The notes below the pieces were generated by a model. It saw nothing but the letters and a program-made list of their open reading frames with translations. It was not told where the DNA came from and did not search any database. From assembly GCA_016927155.1 (NCBI GenBank), contig JAFGNE010000091.1:1-5918 (forward strand): a DNA stretch of 5,918 nt. Reading direction: 5' to 3'. A program made the position numbers and the translations under genes. The DNA is from Candidatus Peregrinibacteria bacterium (GTDB lineage: Bacteria > Patescibacteriota > Gracilibacteria > UM-FILTER-43-11). Positions within the stretch are counted from its first letter, which is position 1, and each line of letters begins with the position of its first letter. Positions 1 through 4,113 of the stretch are shown in pieces.

Positions 1-648
1 CTTGCGGGCTATAAGGCCGATGACCGTCCTCCTGTTGTGGAATACGTTACCGCCCTTTCCAGCGAACTCCTTGAAGTGGAATTCAGTAATTACCTCCGTC
101 CTTCCAGCCTGAAGCTTTCTCCTGTGACGCAATCCCCCCAAAGGCTTGCCGAACATGCGCCTCTGGCCCCCGACTTTAACATAGAAATCTTTGAGGAAGG
201 CGACAGCACGAAACCTTTGGAAGTGACCGGTGTCGAATTCGGCGATGCGGCCAATATCCTGCTTGTCGCGACCGCGCCGCAAAAATCAGGTGTGCGGTAC
301 CGCGTGCAGATCCGCGACCTCACTTCCGCCGCGGGCATCACGCCCAAGGTAGCCATCAACAAGATGGTAAAAGGCTTTAACCGGCAGTTCGCCCAAACAC
401 AGGCCCTTTCGACCGGCGCGGATTTGAACGGCGACGGCAAAGTGGATTTTATCGATTTTACCCTGTTTTCCGCCGCGTATGGCACTGCAGTGGGCCAGTC
501 GGTCACCACTGAAGAGCCGGCTTCTGCTTCCTCTTCCGTCGGCCAGCCCTTGGAACCGGAGCCGGACTCTTCGGTGCCGCATACTTCGGAACCTGCCGGC
601 GGCGAAATTTCCGCTGAACCACCCGCCTCTTCACCTATAATCCCGTAA
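1..648 (+). CDS. Secreted Ig-like protein with one dockerin-type calcium loop (5' partial)
   Basis: The frame is open from the first base of the window, so the true start lies upstream; a GTG at 37 is probably internal. The 215 visible residues fall into three parts. Residues ~12-115 alternate hydrophobic strands and contain VEYVTALSSELLEVEF and later YRVQIRDLTSAAGI, which resembles bacterial Ig-like (SbsA/Big_5-type) domains. Residues 141-152 (DLNGDGKVDFID) form an EF-hand/dockerin calcium loop with D141, N143, D145, D149 and D152 at ligand positions, followed by the usual F-T-L-F stretch. The last ~55 residues are a Ser/Pro/Glu-rich low-complexity tail without a membrane anchor. Only one of the two repeats of a classical dockerin is visible. 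A cohesin-like lipoprotein gene starts 4 bp after the stop, so co-transcription is likely. The role is inferred to be extracellular adhesion or scaffold binding; no enzyme domain is visible. Confidence 0.8.
   Translation, partial: LAGYKADDRPPVVEYVTALSSELLEVEFSNYLRPSSLKLSPVTQSPQRLAEHAPLAPDFNIEIFEEGDSTKPLEVTGVEFGDAANILLVATAPQKSGVRYRVQIRDLTSAAGITPKVAINKMVKGFNRQFAQTQALSTGADLNGDGKVDFIDFTLFSAAYGTAVGQSVTTEEPASASSSVGQPLEPEPDSSVPHTSEPAGGEISAEPPASSPIIP
421..456 (+). other. Dockerin-type EF-hand calcium loop in gene 1
   Basis: The 12 codons encode DLNGDGKVDFID, with acidic or amide residues at loop positions 1, 3, 5, 9 and 12 and glycine at position 6, as in calcium-binding dockerin type I repeats. The following FTLFSAAYG matches the short helix after such loops. 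It stands alone: no second copy occurs before the stop codon. Confidence 0.75.
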
Positions 649-652
649 TGTT

Positions 653-1255
653 ATGAAACCATCCAAAATCATCATCGCCGCCGCCGTCCTGATTTTCCTT
701 TCCTCTTTCCTTTCAGGATGCGCCCTTATTCCAGGCCAGGATACGGTGCGCCCTGCGGCAGGACAGGAAAAAATACAGGCCCTTAAACAGGTAAAAAAGT
801 CGGTTTCCATGAAACTGTTTACCGAAAAGATAGCCGATGAAGTGAAAGTCCGCGTCGTGCTCCAGAACCCCGAAAGGAAACCTATCATTTCCGCGCAAAG
901 CTGGCTTTCCTATAACCCCGCTTTGCTCACGGGCTTAAAGGTGGACGCCACGGATTCGCCTTTCGCCCTTTCCGCGCCTTATGAAAACGCGTTTGACGGG
1001 ATCAACGGTGTCGTTATGGTCGGCCGGTCTAACAATGCCCCCATTACCGACCCCAGCATCACGATCGCCACGGTTACGTTCAGCATGAAGACCAGGGGGA
1101 CGGCGATGGTCGATGTTTATGACTACAAATCCGATCTTTCCGGCCATGCTTCCGCGAATGTGATTGAAGAAGGGATTCCTTATAATATCCTTCTTAAACC
1201 CCAAAGCCCCGCCCTTATCATCCAAAATTATTCCAAACCCAAATTTGCCCAATAA
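653..1255 (+). CDS. Cohesin-like lipoprotein
   Basis: This 200-residue protein starts with a lipoprotein signal peptide: a basic N-terminus (MKPSK), a hydrophobic core and a lipobox L-S-G-C with the predicted lipidated cysteine at residue 23. After a ~25-residue linker, residues ~51-190 form a beta-rich domain resembling cohesin modules (VKVRVVLQNP, W-x-x-Y-x-P, VGRSN, IATVTFSMKT). The same domain is found in the next gene: a gap-free 50-residue block from IIS to GRSN has 22 identities. The protein ends soon after the domain, with no second anchor, so it should sit on the outer face of the membrane through its lipid. It starts 4 bp after the dockerin-like gene and ends 9 bp before its paralogue. 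No Shine-Dalgarno sequence precedes the ATG. A role as docking receptor is inference; carbohydrate binding is an alternative, because the fold is related to carbohydrate-binding modules. Confidence 0.85.
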   Translation: MKPSKIIIAAAVLIFLSSFLSGCALIPGQDTVRPAAGQEKIQALKQVKKSVSMKLFTEKIADEVKVRVVLQNPERKPIISAQSWLSYNPALLTGLKVDATDSPFALSAPYENAFDGINGVVMVGRSNNAPITDPSITIATVTFSMKTRGTAMVDVYDYKSDLSGHASANVIEEGIPYNILLKPQSPALIIQNYSKPKFAQ

Positions 1256-1264
1256 TTTTATCCC

Positions 1265-2311
1265 ATGAAGCGACTTATCTTTTCCCTTTTAACCCCTTTC
1301 ATCGCCCTTACGGTTGGCCTCACAACCCTGGCTTTCGCCCAGGGCGGTGAATCCACCTTGGAGCTGAAGCCGTCCGTTACCCAAGCCAATGCCGGTGATG
1401 AGTTTACGGTGGATGTTATCCTTAAAAATCCATTGCAGGAAAATATCATTTCTGTCCGCGCGTGGTTTACGTATGATCCAAGCGCTTTGGAAGGAATGAA
1501 CATTTCCTTTGAAGGGTCGCCCTTCACCCTGGCCGCTCCCGGCGAAGATATTTTTTCCGCTGCGGAAGGCCGTGTGAAAATCGGCCGCAGCAATATCACG
1601 GGAGGGATGAAAGAAGCCGAAGCCAAAGTCGCCTCTATCCGTTTCCGCGTGAAAGCGCAAAACCCCGTTACCACAGTCATTTCCCCTTATGATTATCAGG
1701 TTACGGAATTGGGCCATGTGTCGGTCAATATTATCGACCAGGGCTTTCCGGTCAACATATTAAGTTCCGCCCCGGGGGACATTAAGCTTTCCCTGAATCC
1801 GGGTGCCATCGCCACCCAGGTTCCCCTTGTTCAACCTGAGCCTGAAGAGGCTTCCGTTGACGTTGGAGGGTCGCCTTTTACCCTTTCGCGTCCGGTTAAC
1901 CTGCGCGTGGACACGGGCTCGGGTTACGCGGAACTAAAATGGGATATGACTAAAGAAGAAGACCGTGCCGGTTATTTCCTGTATTACGGCAAAACAAGCG
2001 GCCAATACACACGGCAACGCAATGTGGGTGACGTGGGCCGGTACAAACTGGACGGCCTTTTGAACGGCGAAACCTATTACTTTGCCGTTACCGCCTATGA
2101 CGGCCAGGGCCGCGAGACTGATTATTCCGACGAAGCCGGCGTGATCATCGGCCAGCCTTTGTCTTCTACATCGCCTTTCGAGGAAATGCTCGCTGCTCTT
2201 CTTGCCCGTATTCCTGAACAACCCCAGAACGGCCCGCTTGTGTGGTGGGTGCTTTTTTCCGCTTTCGGCCTCTCGGGAGTCGTGCTGTTCCGCACCCGAA
2301 AGCAGGTTTAA
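1265..2311 (+). CDS. Surface-anchored cohesin-like and FnIII protein
   Basis: This 348-residue protein begins with a Sec signal peptide: MKR, a hydrophobic core and a likely cleavage after A-F-A at residue 25. Residues ~31-178 form a cohesin-like beta-sandwich (GDEFTVDVILKNP, W-F-x-Y-D-P, IGRSN, ASIRFRVKA) paralogous to the preceding lipoprotein. A linker of ~30 residues leads to a fibronectin type III domain at ~209-297, with PVNLRV, AELKW, LYYGKTSGQYT, GLLNGETYYFAVTAYD and YSDEAG in order. The C-terminus has QPQNGP at 319-324, a membrane segment at ~324-342 and the basic tail RTRKQV, a layout like a sortase sorting signal but without LPXTG. The protein is therefore predicted to be exported and held at the envelope with both domains outside. 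The gene lies 9 bp after the lipoprotein gene and 36 bp before the next gene. The binding partner is unknown; the dockerin-like gene 1 product is the obvious candidate. Confidence 0.88.
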   Translation: MKRLIFSLLTPFIALTVGLTTLAFAQGGESTLELKPSVTQANAGDEFTVDVILKNPLQENIISVRAWFTYDPSALEGMNISFEGSPFTLAAPGEDIFSAAEGRVKIGRSNITGGMKEAEAKVASIRFRVKAQNPVTTVISPYDYQVTELGHVSVNIIDQGFPVNILSSAPGDIKLSLNPGAIATQVPLVQPEPEEASVDVGGSPFTLSRPVNLRVDTGSGYAELKWDMTKEEDRAGYFLYYGKTSGQYTRQRNVGDVGRYKLDGLLNGETYYFAVTAYDGQGRETDYSDEAGVIIGQPLSSTSPFEEMLAALLARIPEQPQNGPLVWWVLFSAFGLSGVVLFRTRKQV

Positions 2312-2347
2312 ACTTTAAAAATAAAAACCAAGTAATCCTTTACCAAA

Positions 2348-3253
2348 ATGAAAAAAACCAGTACCCATTGGGTGACCATCCCGGAGCATTTCCTCCACAC
2401 TCCCGCGGATACGGGAAAAAAGGACAAATCGGCAGGGCCGACGGTACGCTATAAGGCGTTTTGGGCCGTGGGCCTTTTTGTGCTTGCCCTTTTCATGTTC
2501 GGGTTGCTCGCCCCTCAGCAAATGGCCAATTTATTGCAAGGTAACCTGTTCGACACAACAGGGATGCAGCAACCGGCTGAAGAGCAATTGGTAGAACCCC
2601 TTAATATCATTCCGGAAACCGCCTTAAAGCCTGAAACGCCAGACGTTGCGGCCGGCCCCGAAACCGCCATGGAACCGGAAGTTCCGGAAGCCACAAGGGT
2701 CGTGGAAGCGCAGACGGAAGCGACGCTTATTGAAGTCGAACCTGTCGCTGCTCAGCAGGAGAAGCCTGCCGAAGCGGTTGTCGAGGCGGTCCAACCGGCT
2801 GTTACCGAAGAAGACGCGAGCCTAAAGCTTGTCGAAGAACTGCAAAAACAGCTTGCGGAGTACCAGGAAAAAGAAGAACAGAACACCCAGGCCCTGCAGC
2901 AGCTTACCGAGATGGTCCAGTCCCAAACGGAAGAAAGCCTGCACGCCGCCGCCCCCGAAGCCGTCCAAGTGACTACCGCTATCGGGCAATCCCAAATGCC
3001 CGCCTCTGCAGGCTACCGTGTGAATACCCATGTCGCCGCAATCACTCCCCAACAGGCCCTGCAGCAGAACATGTCTGGCGTCCAGGTGCAGCAAACGGCA
3101 CAAATTTCCGCAAACAGGATCTACCGCGACCAGCTTGGCCAGGCTGCCGGCACACCCGACTCCGGCCCCATGGAAGTTTTCATGATTGCCACGATACTGA
3201 CCCTTGTCGGTTTATGGGGATGGAAATTTATAAAAACCCTTGCCGGGGGTTAA
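2348..3253 (+). CDS. Uncharacterised membrane protein with coiled coil and C-terminal anchor
   Basis: I do not recognise a family for this 301-residue protein. Residues 1-36 are polar and basic before the membrane, and residues ~37-55 form a hydrophobic membrane segment or uncleaved signal anchor. Residues ~60-150 are rich in Pro, Glu, Ala and Val, as expected for an extended stalk. Residues ~157-200 are rich in Glu, Gln and Leu with heptad-like spacing (LVEELQKQLAEYQ, LQQLTEMVQ), so they probably form a coiled coil. A polar Gln-rich stretch follows. The C-terminus carries TPDSGP at 269-274, a second membrane segment at ~276-295 and a short tail. The simplest topology puts both ends inside and the stalk and coiled coil outside. 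The start is the first ATG in frame, 36 bp after the preceding gene, with no Shine-Dalgarno sequence. Same strand and close spacing suggest it belongs to the surface-protein operon. A structural or oligomerising partner of the cohesin-like proteins is a guess. Confidence 0.8.
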   Translation: MKKTSTHWVTIPEHFLHTPADTGKKDKSAGPTVRYKAFWAVGLFVLALFMFGLLAPQQMANLLQGNLFDTTGMQQPAEEQLVEPLNIIPETALKPETPDVAAGPETAMEPEVPEATRVVEAQTEATLIEVEPVAAQQEKPAEAVVEAVQPAVTEEDASLKLVEELQKQLAEYQEKEEQNTQALQQLTEMVQSQTEESLHAAAPEAVQVTTAIGQSQMPASAGYRVNTHVAAITPQQALQQNMSGVQVQQTAQISANRIYRDQLGQAAGTPDSGPMEVFMIATILTLVGLWGWKFIKTLAGG

Positions 3254-3269
3254 TCCCGGATAGCCTGTG

Positions 3270-3309
3270 GAGCGTACGAATTGAGCGTGCGGGTTGAGCG
3301 TTACACATT
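3270..3309 (+). repeat. Three imperfect 13-nt direct repeats in the intergenic region
   Basis: Three adjacent units read GAGCGTACGAATT (3270-3282), GAGCGTGCGGGTT (3283-3295) and GAGCGTTACACATT (3296-3309, one base longer). All share GAGCGT at the start and TT at the end. They lie between two genes and just upstream of the possible promoter of the metallo-beta-lactamase-fold gene, so a protein-binding site is possible. Chance repetition cannot be excluded for so short an element. Confidence 0.55.
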
Positions 3310-3342
3310 GCACCAAATTCGTTTCCCCGTTTTAAGGCGGTA

Positions 3343-3351
3343 TGTTAAAAT
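3343..3351 (+). promoter_or_regulatory. Possible extended -10 promoter for the MBL-fold gene and tRNA
   Basis: The sequence TGTTAAAAT fits an extended -10 element (TG-n-TAAAAT) and lies 27 bp before the ATG at 3379. No good -35 hexamer stands 16-18 bp upstream. Transcription from here would give a leader of about 20 nt without a Shine-Dalgarno sequence. This is the only gap of any size in the window, so a promoter somewhere here is reasonable. Confidence 0.35.
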
Positions 3352-3378
3352 GAGTCGCGGTCTTTTAAGCAAATCCCT

Positions 3379-4020
3379 ATGAAAATCCAATTCCATGGCC
3401 ATGCCTGTTTTTCCATTACGGAAGATAAGGTAACGGTTGTCACCGATCCTTATTCCGATAAAATCGGAATGAAGTTTCCTGGCATTTCCGGCCATATTGT
3501 CACGGTCAGTTTTGAGCACGAAGCCCATAACAATGTCGGCGGGGTGAAGGGCGAGCCCAAGGTCATCAACTGGCCCGGCGAATACGAATATAGCGGCATT
3601 TACTTCAAAGGCATCCATTCTTTCCATAATTCAAAAGAAGACAAGGAGCAGCTGGAAAACACGATTTTTACCATTAATATAGGCGGTATCCGCCTTTGCC
3701 ATCTCGGCGCGCAGGGCACCAAGCTCACCTCTGAACAGCTGGAACAGGTGGGCGATGTGGATATCCTTTTTGTTCCCGTCGGCGGCAAGATGACGGTGGA
3801 TGCCAAAAAGGCCAAAGAAATCGTGGAGCAGATCGAACCCCGTGTCATTATTCCGATGATGTACCATACGAATGGCAGCAAGATGGGCTTCACCCCCATT
3901 AAAGAATTCGTCGGCCTTATGGGAGGCGAAGCGGTACAGCCGGTTGATGAGTTTACGGTCAAAAAAAGCGAATTGCCCGAAGACAACTCAAAACTTGTCG
4001 TTCTGAATACGGCCCCGTAG
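3379..4020 (+). CDS. UlaG-like metallo-beta-lactamase-fold protein with degenerate metal site
   Basis: The 213-residue length and motif order match the Lactamase_B_3/UlaG-like (COG2220) group: FHGHACF at 5-11, VTDPYSD at 21-27, the HxHxDH region at 45-50, a PGEYEYSGI strand at 66-74, CHLGAQG at 107-113, VDILFVPVGG at 127-136 and EPRVIIPMMYH at 153-163. Family members usually bind two metals and hydrolyse phosphoester or lactone-type substrates in the cytoplasm. Here the expected HxHxDH reads F-E-H-E-A-H, the Asp expected after H-L-G is Ala111, and the His of P-M-H-Y is Met161. His47, His50 and His108 remain. Normal dinuclear catalysis therefore looks unlikely; a binding role or a one-metal site is possible, and the substrate is unknown. 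No signal peptide is visible. The start is the ATG directly before the first family motif. The stop codon lies inside the following tRNA gene, so both probably share a transcript. Confidence 0.88.
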   Translation: MKIQFHGHACFSITEDKVTVVTDPYSDKIGMKFPGISGHIVTVSFEHEAHNNVGGVKGEPKVINWPGEYEYSGIYFKGIHSFHNSKEDKEQLENTIFTINIGGIRLCHLGAQGTKLTSEQLEQVGDVDILFVPVGGKMTVDAKKAKEIVEQIEPRVIIPMMYHTNGSKMGFTPIKEFVGLMGGEAVQPVDEFTVKKSELPEDNSKLVVLNTAP

Positions 4021-4085
4021 TTCAACGGATAGAACAAGGCACTCCTAAGGCTTAGATGCAGGTTCAATTCCTGCCGGGGTCACCA
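4011..4085 (+). tRNA. tRNA-Arg, anticodon CCU
   Basis: The 75-nt sequence folds as a standard cloverleaf. The acceptor stem is 4011-4017 with 4075-4081 (one G-U pair). U8 and A9 follow, then a D stem GTTC/GAAC with an AACGGATA loop containing G18-G19. The anticodon loop CTCCTAA gives CCU at 4044-4046, which reads the Arg codon AGG. The variable loop has 4 nt, and the T arm is GCAGG-TTCAATT-CCTGC. The discriminator is A4082, and CCA is encoded at 4083-4085. The anticodon stem has a G28-U42 wobble and an A31-G39 mismatch next to the loop; all other arms are well paired. Its first ten bases overlap the end of the upstream coding region. No separate tRNA promoter is evident. Confidence 0.95.
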
Positions 4086-4113
4086 CTTGTGTGATTATCA
4101 AGTCGGTCAAATC

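Noticed and set aside
90..509. A 139-codon open frame on the minus strand
   Set aside because: It is the antisense of the Ig-like/dockerin-like coding region and has no domain-like features.
648..656. ATG at 648 overlapping the stop of gene 1 as the start of gene 2
   Set aside because: It reads ATG TTA TGA and stops at the third codon; the ATG at 653 opens the lipoprotein signal peptide.
2312..2347. A-rich spacer before gene 4 as a separate promoter
   Set aside because: It contains A/T runs that can mimic a -10 element, but no -35 element is visible upstream and the gap is only 36 bp, so read-through is the simpler view.
3243..3259. Hairpin CCGGG/CCCGG across the stop codon of gene 4, as an intrinsic terminator
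   Set aside because: The stem is only 5 bp and the following sequence ATAGCCTGTGG has no T-tract.
3600..4067. A 155-codon open frame on the minus strand
   Set aside because: It lies opposite the MBL-fold gene and the tRNA, both well supported, and its translation shows no recognisable domain.
4087..4113. TTG start at 4087 extending the zinc-ribbon protein by nine residues
   Set aside because: It would begin one base after the tRNA CCA end, and the extra residues show no domain feature. The ATG at 4114 puts the CxxC motif at the N-terminus.
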